Shown: positions 54,828-63,893, counted from the stretch's first letter. The stretch: 64,000 nt of DNA from Rhodovulum tesquicola (GCF_024128855.1 NZ_JAMYDV010000017.1:1-64000), one strand, 5' to 3'. Notes: generated by a model not told the origin, from the sequence alone. Made by a program: numbers and translations.

Positions 54828-56114
54828 TCAGACTTCCTCGATCCGGATCGCGACCGGATCGCCCACCATGACACCGGTTCCGGCAAAGCCCTTGCGCGCG
54901 TGATCCAGCGCATCGCGGGTGGTCTTGTGGGTCACGATCAGCACCGGCGCGGTGGTCGTGGCGTGGCCATACTGCCGCATCCGGTCGATCGAGACGCCCG
55001 CCTCGCCCAGCGCCGCGGCCACCCTGGCCAGTGCGCCGGGCTTGTCCTCGAGCTCCATCCGCAGGTAGTAGGGCGCCGCGGCCGAGGCGCGCGCCGCGCG
55101 CGCCTGTTCAAGGCCCGCGGCGGGCTGGCCGAAGGTCGGCACGCGGAAGCCGCGGCCAATGTCGATGACGTCGGCCATCACCGCGCTGGCCGTCGGCCCC
55201 TGACCGGCACCGGCGCCGCGCAGCACGATCTGGCCCACCGCGTCGCCTTCCAGCACGACCATGTTGGTCGCCCCCTCAAGCTGGCCCAGCGGCGAGCTTG
55301 CGGGCACCAGGCAGGGCGACATCCGCTGTTCCAGCCCGCGGCCGGTGATCTGGGCCACGCCCAGCAGCTTGATCCGGAAGCCCATGTCGGCGGCATGGCG
55401 GATATCGTCGATCGAGATCCGCTCGATCCCCTCCAGCTCCATCGCGGGGAAATCGACCTTTGTGCCGAAGGCGATGGCGGCCAGAAGCGACAGCTTGTGA
55501 CCGGCGTCGATCCCGCCCACATCCAGCGTCGGATCGGCCTCGAGATAGCCCAGCGCGCGGGCCTCCTCGAAGACGGTTTCATAGGGCAGGCCCTCGGCTT
55601 CCATCCGGGTCAGGATGTAGTTGCAGGTGCCGTTCATCACGCCCATGACGCGGGTGATCCGGTTGCCTGCCAGCCCCTCGGTCAGGGCCTTGACCACGGG
55701 GATCCCGCCCGCGACCGCCGCCTCGAAGCGGATCACCCGGCCCGCTTCCTCGGCCGCCTCGGCCAGCGCCTGGCCATGAACGGCCAGCATCGCCTTGTTG
55801 GCGGTCACCACGTCCTTGCCTGCGGCGATCGCCGCCTCGGTCGCGGCCTTGGCGGGGCCGTCCGAGCCGCCCATGAGTTCCACGAAGATGTCCACGTCCT
55901 CGCGCCGGGCCAGCAGGACGGGGTCATCCTCCCAGGCGAAGGCGGACAGGTCCACGCCCCGGTCGCGGTCGCGGGTGCGGGCCGAGACCGCCGAGACCGT
56001 GACCGGCCGCCCGACGCGCTGGGCGATCAGGTTCGCGCGGGTCTGGACGATCTTGACGACACCGGCGCCGACGGTGCCGAGCCCGGCGATGCCGAGGCGC
56101 AGGGGGGTGGTCAT
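54828..56114 (-). CDS. hom: Homoserine dehydrogenase
   Basis: This 428-residue enzyme reduces aspartate semialdehyde to homoserine for threonine and methionine synthesis. LRLGIAGLGTVGAGVVKIVQ is the NAD(P) motif. VFVELMGG-type sequence (DIFVELMGGSDGPAKAATE), KDVVTANKAMLAVHG and GGIPVVKALTEGL follow, with the catalytic region in NYILTRMEAEGLPYE. Residues about 350-428 form a C-terminal ACT domain (YYLRMELEDKPGALARVAAA). GGGAG precedes the ATG. The glycosyltransferase is 150 bp downstream and has no evident functional link. Confidence 0.96.
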   Translation of the reverse strand: MTTPLRLGIAGLGTVGAGVVKIVQTRANLIAQRVGRPVTVSAVSARTRDRDRGVDLSAFAWEDDPVLLARREDVDIFVELMGGSDGPAKAATEAAIAAGKDVVTANKAMLAVHGQALAEAAEEAGRVIRFEAAVAGGIPVVKALTEGLAGNRITRVMGVMNGTCNYILTRMEAEGLPYETVFEEARALGYLEADPTLDVGGIDAGHKLSLLAAIAFGTKVDFPAMELEGIERISIDDIRHAADMGFRIKLLGVAQITGRGLEQRMSPCLVPASSPLGQLEGATNMVVLEGDAVGQIVLRGAGAGQGPTASAVMADVIDIGRGFRVPTFGQPAAGLEQARAARASAAAPYYLRMELEDKPGALARVAAALGEAGVSIDRMRQYGHATTTAPVLIVTHKTTRDALDHARKGFAGTGVMVGDPVAIRIEEV

Positions 56115-56198
56115 GGGGCGTGCTCCCGGTTGGGCTGGTGCCGAGGGTTCGCGGGGGTGTTAGCGCGAAGGCGCGGGTCTTGCAACGCGGCCCGGGGC

Positions 56199-56438
56199 TC
56201 AGAGGTCGCGGGCGCGCAGGGCGGCGGCCGTGGCGCGCAGCGCGGCGGCGCGCGCCTCGAGCGCCTCGGTGTCCTGTTCGGTGGCGCCGGGCTGGGCGGC
56301 GCGGGCGAGGATCGGCTCGACCGGCACGAGCCTTGGATAGGCGCCGGTTGCGGGCGTGGGGCCGGGCGGTGGCGCACAGCCCGCCAGCGCCGCGACCAGC
56401 GCCGCCCCCGCCATTGTCCCCGCGATGCGTCCCGTCAT
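56199..56438 (-). CDS. Small lipoprotein
   Basis: This 79-residue protein has a signal peptide ending in a lipobox (GAALVAALAGCAPP, acylated Cys about 22). The mature part of about 58 residues is Pro-rich and then alanine-rich helix (EALEARAAALRATAAALRAR). The +2 residue is alanine, so outer-membrane location is expected. AGAGGGCGG precedes the ATG used here. It is 84 bp upstream of hom on the same strand. Function unknown. Confidence 0.7.
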   Translation of the reverse strand: MTGRIAGTMAGAALVAALAGCAPPPGPTPATGAYPRLVPVEPILARAAQPGATEQDTEALEARAAALRATAAALRARDL

Positions 56439-56528
56439 CCCGCCGCCCTCTTGCTGCGGGCCGACCATATCCCCGCATTCCGCCCCGCGGCAAGCCGCGC
56501 CGCCCGCGCACTCGCGCAGGGATTGAAA

Positions 56529-56542
56529 TGAACGGCTGTTCA
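56529..56542. promoter_or_regulatory. TGAAC-N4-GTTCA palindrome before the TetR gene
   Basis: TGAACGGCTGTTCA is a perfect inverted repeat with a GGCT centre, 15 bp ahead of the TetR-family ATG. TetR proteins typically bind such sites and repress themselves. The site also overlaps an alternative in-frame ATG at 56528, which argues against its use. Confidence 0.6.
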
Positions 56543-56557
56543 GATAACACTGGCCCC

Positions 56558-57145
56558 ATGGCCCGCACCTCCGGCTCCCATTCCGAGATCACCGGCCCGC
56601 GGCTGCGCGAGGCCGCGCAGCGACTGTTCGCGCGCCACGGCTATGCCTCGGTCACGATGCGCCAGATCGCGGCCGAGGTGGGGGTGCAGGTCGGTGCGCT
56701 TTACAACTACATCCCCGACAAGCAGGGGCTGCTGGCCGACCTGATGCGCGCCCATCTCGAGGAATTGCTGGCCGCCTGGGCGGCAGAACCGAGGGGCGAG
56801 GGACCGCTGGGCGCGCTGGAGGCGTTCACGCGGTTCCATATCCGGTTCCACCTGGAACGGCCCGACGCGGTGTTCATCGCCTATATGGAACTGCGCAACC
56901 TCGCGCCCGAGAATTTCGCCGGGATCGAGGCGCTCAGGAAACGCTATGAGACCGAATTGGAGGATATCCTGCGGGCGGGGCAGGCGGCGGGGGTGTTCGA
57001 CCTGCCCGATACCAAGCTGGCGACGCTGGCGGTGATCGCCATGCTGACCGGCGTGACGACATGGTATCGCGATGCCGGGCGGCTCAGCCGCGAGCGGGTC
57101 GCGGGGCTTTACTGGGACATGGTGCGCAAGGCGGTCGCCGCCTGA
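56558..57145 (+). CDS. TetR/AcrR-family transcriptional regulator
   Basis: This 195-residue repressor has the TetR N-terminal helix-turn-helix (RLREAAQRLFARHGYASVTM, RQIAAEVGVQVGALYNYIPD, residues about 14-60) and a helical ligand domain. The ligand is unknown. It stands between the divergent lipoprotein/hom genes and a convergent small gene, so the target is not evident from context, apart from a probable autoregulatory palindrome 15 bp upstream. Confidence 0.9.
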   Translation: MARTSGSHSEITGPRLREAAQRLFARHGYASVTMRQIAAEVGVQVGALYNYIPDKQGLLADLMRAHLEELLAAWAAEPRGEGPLGALEAFTRFHIRFHLERPDAVFIAYMELRNLAPENFAGIEALRKRYETELEDILRAGQAAGVFDLPDTKLATLAVIAMLTGVTTWYRDAGRLSRERVAGLYWDMVRKAVAA

Positions 57146-57176
57146 CGGCGGGGTGGACGGCGCCGGGAAAGAACGA

Positions 57177-57202
57177 CGCCCGGCGAAGCGATTCGCCGGG
57201 CG
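57177..57202 (-). terminator. Terminator of the tandem-repeat small protein gene
   Basis: CGCCCGGCGAA-GCGA-TTCGCCGGGCG is a perfect 11-bp hairpin. Read on the minus strand it is followed by TCGTTCTTT, so it ends the transcript of the 57228-57593 gene. It may also serve the convergent TetR gene. Confidence 0.75.
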
Positions 57203-57227
57203 CGGGAAACGGCCATGGGGCGCGTTC

Positions 57228-57593
57228 TTACTTCTGCACTTCGCCGGTCATGATGCCGCGCAGGAACTTGCTGAAGCCGCCATCGCCCGTGCTGGTGCTG
57301 GCGCCGCCCTGGGCGGTGTTCAACTGGGTGTCGAACATGGTCGCCTTGTCGCTGAGCAGCGGCCAGCCCATCTTGCTGGAGAAGATGGTGGGATTGTCGG
57401 TCATCAGCTCGACATTGCCCTCGCCACGCCCGCCGATCAGCGGCCAATTCATCTTCGAAGAGAACGGGGTCGGATCGGCCGTCGACAGCTCGACATTCGA
57501 CTTGCGGTCGCTCAGCAGCGGCCAGTTCATCTTGGACGAGAGCGGGGTCGCGTCGTCGGAGAGCTGCGAGGGCATTTGCATCTTGTCAGTCAT
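57228..57593 (-). CDS. Small protein with three tandem SSKMNWPL repeats
   Basis: This 121-residue protein has three consecutive 26-27 residue units (starting at Thr16, Thr42 and Thr69). Each holds T-P-x-SSKM-N/G-WPL-L/I and most end in NVEL. Each unit carries one Lys and one Trp in the invariant spacing K-M-N/G-W-P. The C-terminal part (NTAQGGASTSTGDGGFSKF) is Gly/Ser-rich and ends FLRGIMTGEVQK. There is no signal peptide, cysteine or membrane segment. I recognise no family. It could be a modified-peptide precursor, a structural repeat protein or a scaffold for a partner. AGGTGG precedes the ATG; an ATG 48 bp upstream is also possible. A terminator follows. Confidence 0.75.
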   Translation of the reverse strand: MTDKMQMPSQLSDDATPLSSKMNWPLLSDRKSNVELSTADPTPFSSKMNWPLIGGRGEGNVELMTDNPTIFSSKMGWPLLSDKATMFDTQLNTAQGGASTSTGDGGFSKFLRGIMTGEVQK

Positions 57594-57845
57594 GGTCCAC
57601 CTACGTTGATCCTGTCCACCAAAACGAATTGGCTTCTGCATCAGGATGCCTCGTTATGCGCTGCGGGCAAGGTGCCTTTTCGCCGCGTCTCGGGTTCCGC
57701 GGCCTGATCGCACCCGATTTGCCCGCCGCCGGTGCAGTCTAGGCGAATGTTCGCCCGAATCCGAGCCGCGGATTTGCCTTGGCCCTGCCCGCGGCCCCGG
57801 CTAGACGATGCCCTGCGATCCACCAAGGGGAGGCGGCAAGGGCCG

Positions 57846-58349
57846 ATGAGTGACGAACTCGCCGTTTTGCATGTGTCCGCACCGCGCCGGATCTTTGCGC
57901 TGGGCGTCCTGATGATGCTGGCCTTGCTGCTCCTGCTGGTGGCGCTGGTGCAGCCGCCGGACGATTTGCTCTGGCGCGGTTTCCTGGCGGTGCTGGGCCT
58001 TGCAACCCTGGTGCTGGGTGAGGCAATGCGCCGCGCCACGACATGCGCGCTGCGGCTGACCCGTGCCGGTCTGGTCGACAGCGCCGGCCGCGAACTGGCC
58101 CGGATGGACGAGATCCTGCGCGTCGAGCGCGGGGCATTCGCGCTCAAGCCATCGAACGGGTTCACCGTCCTGCTGAAGTCGGGCAGGCCGCTTGCCTGGG
58201 TGCCGGGGGTCTGGTGGCGGATCGGACGACGGATCGGTGTGGGCGGGGTCACCTCGGCCTTCGAGGCCCGGGCGATGGCCGATATCCTCGCGACGGTCCT
58301 GATCGAGCGTGACCGCGCGGAGGCGCCGCAGGAGACGGACGGGCGCTAG
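57846..58349 (+). CDS. Two-helix membrane protein, hypothetical
   Basis: This 167-residue protein has two closely spaced membrane helices (about residues 17-38 and 43-60) and a cytoplasmic tail of about 100 residues with beta-rich, PH-like character (LRLTRAGLVDSAGRELARMD, NGFTVLLKSGRPLAW). AGGAG-like sequence (GGGGAGGCGG) precedes the ATG. No family is recognised with confidence. It lies between the repeat-protein gene and the convergent Tad cluster. Confidence 0.75.
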   Translation: MSDELAVLHVSAPRRIFALGVLMMLALLLLLVALVQPPDDLLWRGFLAVLGLATLVLGEAMRRATTCALRLTRAGLVDSAGRELARMDEILRVERGAFALKPSNGFTVLLKSGRPLAWVPGVWWRIGRRIGVGGVTSAFEARAMADILATVLIERDRAEAPQETDGR

Positions 58350-58433
58350 GTCCGCGCGCGGTCTTCCGGCCGCCCTGTGACGCGCGGGGTGGCGCGCGGT
58401 CTTTCCGGCCTTGGCGATCCGGTCCCGGGCGTC

Positions 58434-59021
58434 CTAGCTGTTTTCCCACTCCAGCTTGGGCACGAAGCGCGGCCGGGTGACGACGAAGCTTTCCATCTGG
58501 GTGTCGCCGACCCCGAACCAGATCGGCGAGACCGGCGACCGGTAGAGCACCTGGGTTTCGACCAGGATAACGCGATCATGCGCGGGCAACAGCGGTATGC
58601 TGGCCTCGAAGATCGTGTTCAGATCGGTCTTGGTCATCGGGGTCAGGCCATTGGTGCCGTAGGACCAGTCGATATCGAGTTCGCGGCCCGTGTCGTCCTT
58701 GTCGCACTTGTCGGTGCAGGTGATCACCGTCACGCGCAGACGTCCCAGGGGGTCGGCCGTGTTGGTGACATAGTTGAAGATGCCGTCCAGCCCCTCGATA
58801 TAGGCGGGGGTGACCGGGCCCTCCATTTCGCGGCTCAGCAGGTCCGAGACGGTGTAGGCCCCCTTGAGGCCGATCGTCTTCATGTGGAAGCCGTAGAAAT
58901 AGGTGATGATGCCGAGCAGCACCCACAGAAACAGGGGCAGCATCAGCAGCAATTCGATCACCATGTTGCCGCTGGTGTCGCGGGCGAAGCGGCGGAACGG
59001 GGCGAGCAGGGCGCGCGGCAT
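58434..59021 (-). CDS. TadE/TadF-like pilus assembly protein
   Basis: This 195-residue protein begins with a short cytoplasmic part and one membrane helix (NMVIELLLMLPLFLWVLLGI), the prepilin-like TadE/TadF layout. The segment GNMVIELL resembles the TadE processing region, though the glutamate follows I rather than V. The periplasmic domain is about 150 residues, with a cysteine pair in TCTDKCDKDD. The gene follows another TadE-like gene by 3 bp. GAGAG precedes the ATG. Confidence 0.8.
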   Translation of the reverse strand: MPRALLAPFRRFARDTSGNMVIELLLMLPLFLWVLLGIITYFYGFHMKTIGLKGAYTVSDLLSREMEGPVTPAYIEGLDGIFNYVTNTADPLGRLRVTVITCTDKCDKDDTGRELDIDWSYGTNGLTPMTKTDLNTIFEASIPLLPAHDRVILVETQVLYRSPVSPIWFGVGDTQMESFVVTRPRFVPKLEWENS

Positions 59022-59024
59022 CTC

Positions 59025-59576
59025 TCAGACCCCCGCGCCGGGTTCGTTGACGAAGGCCGAGGTGGCCACCAGCGCATAGCCGTCGCCCGAGGCCTTGTGC
59101 AGCCTCAGCCCGAGTCCGACCCCCGGGAAGAAAGGGTCCACGACGACGCAGGCGCGCACCATCATCAGGCTGTTCTGCGGGCCTTGGGTGAAATTGGTGA
59201 CGGGCTGGATCGGGGCGCGGCGGTCGACGCAGGTCGCCACGGCGTCCGGCAGGGTCCAGGTGGTTTTCGACACGGGGGTCATCTCGATCCGGACCACGTT
59301 CTTGCAGTCGGGAAAGAGATTGGCCTGACTGCAGACGATCTCCTTGAAGCGGTCGTGATCGAGGCCGGGATGCTTGCCCAGCCGCACCTCGCGCATCGAG
59401 ACGTCGAGCGCGTGTTCCAGCAGCAGCTGGCGGGTCATCAGGATCGACGCCTCGAGCCCCATCAGGAACATCATCATCACGATCGGCAGGGCGAGGACCA
59501 CCTCGATGCTGGCGGTCCCCTCCTCCCGGCGCAGCGCGCGCGCGATTCGGGGCAGGAGGCCCGGACATGCCCTCAT
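59025..59576 (-). CDS. TadE-family pilus assembly protein
   Basis: This 183-residue protein has the TadE-type N terminus: REEGTASIEVVLALPIVMMM, with a positively charged lead, a glutamate five residues into the helix, and a membrane helix of about 20 residues. The periplasmic part has three cysteines. TadE-like pseudopilins are minor components of the tight-adherence pilus. The ATG overlaps the stop of the VWA-domain gene (ATGA), giving a translationally coupled triplet with the downstream TadF-like gene. The rest of the tad locus is not in the window. Confidence 0.85.
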   Translation of the reverse strand: MRACPGLLPRIARALRREEGTASIEVVLALPIVMMMFLMGLEASILMTRQLLLEHALDVSMREVRLGKHPGLDHDRFKEIVCSQANLFPDCKNVVRIEMTPVSKTTWTLPDAVATCVDRRAPIQPVTNFTQGPQNSLMMVRACVVVDPFFPGVGLGLRLHKASGDGYALVATSAFVNEPGAGV

Positions 59577-61378
59577 TCGGTCAGCCTCAGCTGGTTCAGC
59601 GACGAGGCGATGGCGCCGAACGTGTCGGACAGGTTCAGCCCGTCGGCCAGGAAGAAATGGTTGATTGTCGTCGCGCATTTGCCCAGCAGTTCCTCCTCGC
59701 CGCTGTCGCCTGCGATTTCGAAACCGATGGTGTAGACGAGGATGTCCCTGGCCTTGGCAGCGTTGCAGATGTCCAGCAGTCGCGCGTCCTTGGTCGCCGT
59801 GCCATGCGAGAGCACCGGGTTCTCGAGCCAGCTGAACCGGCCGAACCACTGGGTGGTGAAGGTCGACCACACCTCCGGATAACCGAGCTGACGCGGCGTG
59901 CCGTCCGGCGGCCCGGTCTCGGTGCAGACCCATTCCTGGCGCGATTTCAGCCGCCACCACCGGTCATAGTAGTAAACGGTCTGGTATCCACAGGTTTGTT
60001 GCGGTTCGCCGATATAGACGTTGTCGAACCAGTCCGACTTGTAATCGCTGCCGTTCTTGTTGACCCAGCGATACTGGTCGCGACCGGCATTGTAGACCGA
60101 ATAGACCGGATCGCCCGGCGTGCCGTCCGCCTTGTCGTAGTGCCAGACCACCGACGGGCCGTCGCGATACTGGGTCTTGAGATAGTGTTGGGCGGTGTTT
60201 TGCCCATCGGTCATCAGGATGATGGCCTTGGCATTGTAGCTCTGGGCGTAATTGTAGGGCCGCCCGCGCAGGGCCGGATCGACCAGCATCTCGCTGGAGC
60301 CGGTCGCGACAGGCGTCGAGGTCAGGCTGTCCACGACCGAGCGGATCCCGGGATCGACCAGCGCGGCCCCCCATTTCATGCCCACGTCGATCGAGGTGTT
60401 GCCCTGGGCGATCAGCGCGTCGATCGCATCATATGCCTGAGTGTGGCTGTCGATCAGCGGTTTGATCCAGCGTTCGCTCTGGATGTTGCAGGACCAGCTG
60501 CCTGGCGTGCGGTCATAGCGCCCCCATGGGTCGAAATGGCCAGTGCGCACGAGCACGTCCTGGGGCGCGGGCGGCAGCCCCGAGAGCGGGTCGGAGACGT
60601 AATCGCCAAGGCTGACGCGGGTATAGTCGTCCGACGAGAAGTCGACGCAATGCGATGAGGCATGCTCGTTCGTGACGTTGAACAGCGACAGCAGGTGCGG
60701 GCCGGCATTGACCTGTTCGGAATAGGGCACGATCGAGATCGAGACCTTGCCATGCTCGACCTCGCAGGGCTTGTCCGATCCGCGGCTGGCATTCGGGTTG
60801 CATTGCATGTGGTAGGCGAAATCCTTGGCCGCCTCCTTGAGGTCGTGAATGCGCGAATTGCCCGAGGCCGCGGACCAGGCCATCGAGCCGGAGACGTCCA
60901 GAACCATCGAGATCTCGAGATCGCTGATCCCCTCTTCGGCGGTGCTGCTGGTGATGACCGGCATCTCGTTCATGCCGAGGAAGGACAGGAAGATCGGTCG
61001 CAGGGTCGCGCCCGCGGACACGCGCACCTTGCGGTAGGCGGCGGTGCCCGAGGACAGATCCTCCTCGACCTTGATGGGACCAAGATAGTCCTTGAGGCCC
61101 GCCTTCTCGAAATAATCCTCGACAACGGCCTTGGCGTCCTGGGTCTGGCTGAGGCTGGCGGCGGCCAGCACGGCGCGGTCCATCGTGTTCTGAAGCCGCG
61201 CGCGAGTATGCTCGTATCGCATGAAATCGATCGCCAGCCCCGCGGCCAGCATCATCGCAACGAGGATGAACAGCGAGAAGATGATCAGTCCCCCGGCCTC
61301 GTCCCGCCGGAAGCGGGCCATGGCCTCACGCCGTCCTCTGCGCATCGGGAAAAAGCGGGTGTTCGGGGCAATCGACAT
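59573..61378 (-). CDS. TadG-like protein with VWA domain
   Basis: This 601-residue protein has an N-terminal membrane helix (GGLIIFSLFILVAMMLAAGL) in a TadE-type setting (ARFRRDEAG) and a large von Willebrand A domain. The metal-binding MIDAS site starts at MVLDVSGSMAWSA, with MTDGQNTA near the end. The central region is unusually rich in Trp and Tyr (YYYDRWWRLKSRQEWVC) and has several cysteines, likely disulfide-bonded in the periplasm. The family contributes to Flp/Tad pilus assembly. GAGGAC precedes the start, MSIAPN; MARFRRDEAG (19 codons later) is an alternative. Confidence 0.85.
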   Translation of the reverse strand: MSIAPNTRFFPMRRGRREAMARFRRDEAGGLIIFSLFILVAMMLAAGLAIDFMRYEHTRARLQNTMDRAVLAAASLSQTQDAKAVVEDYFEKAGLKDYLGPIKVEEDLSSGTAAYRKVRVSAGATLRPIFLSFLGMNEMPVITSSTAEEGISDLEISMVLDVSGSMAWSAASGNSRIHDLKEAAKDFAYHMQCNPNASRGSDKPCEVEHGKVSISIVPYSEQVNAGPHLLSLFNVTNEHASSHCVDFSSDDYTRVSLGDYVSDPLSGLPPAPQDVLVRTGHFDPWGRYDRTPGSWSCNIQSERWIKPLIDSHTQAYDAIDALIAQGNTSIDVGMKWGAALVDPGIRSVVDSLTSTPVATGSSEMLVDPALRGRPYNYAQSYNAKAIILMTDGQNTAQHYLKTQYRDGPSVVWHYDKADGTPGDPVYSVYNAGRDQYRWVNKNGSDYKSDWFDNVYIGEPQQTCGYQTVYYYDRWWRLKSRQEWVCTETGPPDGTPRQLGYPEVWSTFTTQWFGRFSWLENPVLSHGTATKDARLLDICNAAKARDILVYTIGFEIAGDSGEEELLGKCATTINHFFLADGLNLSDTFGAIASSLNQLRLTE

Positions 61379-61840
61379 CTTAATCGTCCTCGGTCTCTGG
61401 GCCCGGCGGGCCAGTCGCGGCACGGAAATCGCGCCTGCATAATAAACCCGGGAGTTGCGGCGAAATTGGGGCGGAAGCTGTTGGGTTCACCCTGATTTCC
61501 GGCGGATTTCGTACAAGGTCGCGGCGCTTGGAGGGCAGTATCGGAATGCGCGAAACAATCGCACGGGCCACGGGGGATACACCGCCCGCCCGGAACCGGA
61601 CGGCGCCGGGTGCGGGCGGAGGACGACGGCCATCGCAACGCCGCCCGGTCCCGGTTTCCGCCGGTCGCCCGAGCTGATTCGGCCGCCCTGGCCATGCGAT
61701 GGTGCCGATGCGGACCATGGCCGGGCGCTCCCGCCCCCTTGCGCTGCCCTTGCGGGCCGCGCAAGGCGTTGGGCCCGGCGCGCCCGTTCCGGGCGCGTGG
61801 CGACTGGACAGGACCCGGCCCGCGCCCGATATTGTCGGGC
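61379..61840. other. 462-bp intergenic region between the tadG-like gene and dnaG
   Basis: This divergent gap must hold both promoters. On the minus strand TTTATTATG (near 61440) looks like a -10 for the TadG-like gene, but no convincing -35 is visible. I see no tRNA, riboswitch or credible gene. The open frames here read as arginine/proline/alanine-rich sequence without codon bias, typical of GC-rich spacers. Confidence 0.5.
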
Positions 61841-63871
61841 ATGAGCCTGCCCCCCGGATTCCTCGAAGAGCTTCGCGGCCGCGTCTCGCTGGCCGGGGTC
61901 GTGGGCCGCAAGGTCATGTGGGACCAGCGCAAGTCGAACCAGGGCAAGGGCGACCTGTGGGCCCCGTGCCCGTTCCACCAGGAAAAGACGGCCAGCTTCC
62001 ACGTCGACGACCGCAAGGGATTCTATTACTGCTTCGGTTGCCATGCGAAGGGCGACGCGCTGTCCTTCGTGCAGGCGACCGAGAATGTCGGCTTCATGGA
62101 GGCGGTGGAGATCCTCGCGCGCGAGGCGGGGATGCAGATGCCTGCGCGCGATCCGCAGGCGCAGCAAAAGGCCGACCGGCGCACGCAACTGGCCGAGGTC
62201 ATGGAGCAGGCGCTGCGCCATTACCGGATGCAGTTGCGCAGCGGCGCCGCGGCCGAGGCGCGGGCCTATCTCGACCGGCGCGGGCTGGGCGAGGCGGCGC
62301 GCGACCGCTGGGAGATCGGCTTTGCGCCCCCCGACTGGCGCGGATTATGGACGCATCTGCGCGGCCGGGGCGTGAGCGAGGACCTGATCCTGGGGGCGGG
62401 GCTTGTCCGCCGGTCGGACAAGGGCGGCGAGCCCTATGACGTGTTCCGCAACCGCATCCTGTTCCCGATCCGCGACGCGCGCGGGCGGGCGATTGCCTTT
62501 GGCGGCCGGGCGATGGATCCGGCGGATGGCGCGAAATACCTGAACTCGCCGCAGACCGACCTGTTCGACAAGGGGCTCAACCTTTACAACCACGGCCCCG
62601 CGCGCGAGGCGGCGGGCAAGGGCCAGACGCTGATCGTGGCCGAGGGCTACATGGACGTGATCGCGCTGGTCGAGGCGGGGTTCGCGGCGGCGGTCGCGCC
62701 CTTGGGCACCGCGATCACCGAGGCGCAATTGCGCCTGCTCTGGCGCATCCATCCCGAGCCGGTGATCGCACTCGATGGCGACAAGGCGGGGATCAATGCC
62801 GCGCGGCGGCTGATCGACCTGGCGCTGCCGCTGCTGGAGGCGGGCCACGCGCTGCGCTTTGCCCTGATGCCGCCGGGGCAGGACCCCGATGACGTGATCC
62901 GCAGCGGCGGGGCGGGGGCCATGGGCAAGCTGATCGAGGCCGCGCGCCCGATGGTGCAGCTGCTGTGGGAGCGCGAGACCGAGGGCAAGTCCTTTGACAG
63001 CCCCGAGCGCCGCGCCGCGCTGGACCGCGACCTGCGGCAGGCGCTGGTCCGGATCAAGGACCCCTCGCTGCGGCGCCATTACGGCGAGGAGATCAACCGC
63101 CTGCGCTGGAGCCTGTTCCGTCCCGCCCGCGGCCCCGCCCGCAAGGGCGAATGGAAGGGCCGCCCGGCCCCCGCCGCGCCGCGCTCCAGCACGCGCGGTT
63201 CCGCGCTTGTCGCCGCCCCCGCGCGGTTCGAGGAAGACCTGCGCGAGGCGGTGATCCTGGCGACGCTGATCGCGCATCCCGCGCTGATCCCCGAATTCGA
63301 GAGCGAACTGGAACGGCTGGATTGTGGTGCGGCCGAGCATGCGGGGCTTCTGGCCGCGCTGCTGGCCGAGGCCCATGCCGTCCCCCGCGCCGCCCCCGCC
63401 GCCTTTCGCGCCGCGATCGAGGCCCGTGTCGGCCGCGAGCCCCTTGAAAAGCTGTTTGCCCTCGGCCATGTCCGCATAGCCCCGCCGATCCGCGACCCCG
63501 GAGATGCCGCCAAGGCGGCTCTGTGCCTGGCCGAGGAACTGGCCAAGCTGTCGGCGACACGGGGCGCGGAACGGGAGATCGAGGAAGCGATGCACGATCT
63601 TCAGGGTCTGGCCGACGAGGGGCTGACCTGGCGCCTGGGCCAGGCGGCCGAGGCGCGCAACCGCGCGGGACGCAGGCAGAGCGAGGATCGCACCGATTAC
63701 GAGATCGGCCCGAACGGCGCCCGGATCAGCCGCGACGAGAAGGACGCCTTCGCCGAATTGCTGGACCGAATCGACTACAGCCGGGGAAAGCGACGCATTC
63801 GGGGCGCAGTCGACCGGGAAACGTCAGCAACATCAGGGGAATCGGGTGGCCTTCCCGATGATTCGCGCTAA
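61841..63871 (+). CDS. dnaG: DNA primase
   Basis: This 676-residue enzyme makes RNA primers for replication. The N-terminal CHC2 zinc finger shows as CPFHQEKTASFHVDDR and GFYYCFGCHAKGD. The TOPRIM core has LIVAEGYMDVIALVEAG with the catalytic EGYMD glutamate and the metal block ALDGDKAGINAARRL. Residues about 430-470 form an Arg/Ala/Pro linker, and the C-terminal part (about 480-640) is the DnaB-binding helical domain. It is followed by rpoD after 53 bp, the usual macromolecular-synthesis arrangement. There is no clear Shine-Dalgarno sequence at the ATG. Confidence 0.96.
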   Translation: MSLPPGFLEELRGRVSLAGVVGRKVMWDQRKSNQGKGDLWAPCPFHQEKTASFHVDDRKGFYYCFGCHAKGDALSFVQATENVGFMEAVEILAREAGMQMPARDPQAQQKADRRTQLAEVMEQALRHYRMQLRSGAAAEARAYLDRRGLGEAARDRWEIGFAPPDWRGLWTHLRGRGVSEDLILGAGLVRRSDKGGEPYDVFRNRILFPIRDARGRAIAFGGRAMDPADGAKYLNSPQTDLFDKGLNLYNHGPAREAAGKGQTLIVAEGYMDVIALVEAGFAAAVAPLGTAITEAQLRLLWRIHPEPVIALDGDKAGINAARRLIDLALPLLEAGHALRFALMPPGQDPDDVIRSGGAGAMGKLIEAARPMVQLLWERETEGKSFDSPERRAALDRDLRQALVRIKDPSLRRHYGEEINRLRWSLFRPARGPARKGEWKGRPAPAAPRSSTRGSALVAAPARFEEDLREAVILATLIAHPALIPEFESELERLDCGAAEHAGLLAALLAEAHAVPRAAPAAFRAAIEARVGREPLEKLFALGHVRIAPPIRDPGDAAKAALCLAEELAKLSATRGAEREIEEAMHDLQGLADEGLTWRLGQAAEARNRAGRRQSEDRTDYEIGPNGARISRDEKDAFAELLDRIDYSRGKRRIRGAVDRETSATSGESGGLPDDSR

Positions 63872-63875
63872 TGAG

Positions 63876-63893
63876 TCGGGCTCAACGGCCCGA
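63876..63893. terminator. Hairpin between dnaG and rpoD
   Basis: TCGGGC-TCAACG-GCCCGA forms a 6-bp stem, flanked by ATTCG and CGAAT that could extend it. No U-run follows. In other species a partial terminator or processing site lies here and uncouples rpoD from dnaG levels; this is the obvious candidate. Confidence 0.4.

Noticed and set aside
61455-61844. A 129-residue open frame in the dnaG upstream region
   Set aside because: It has no ribosome site, no recognisable motif, and the Arg/Pro/Ala composition of a GC-rich spacer.
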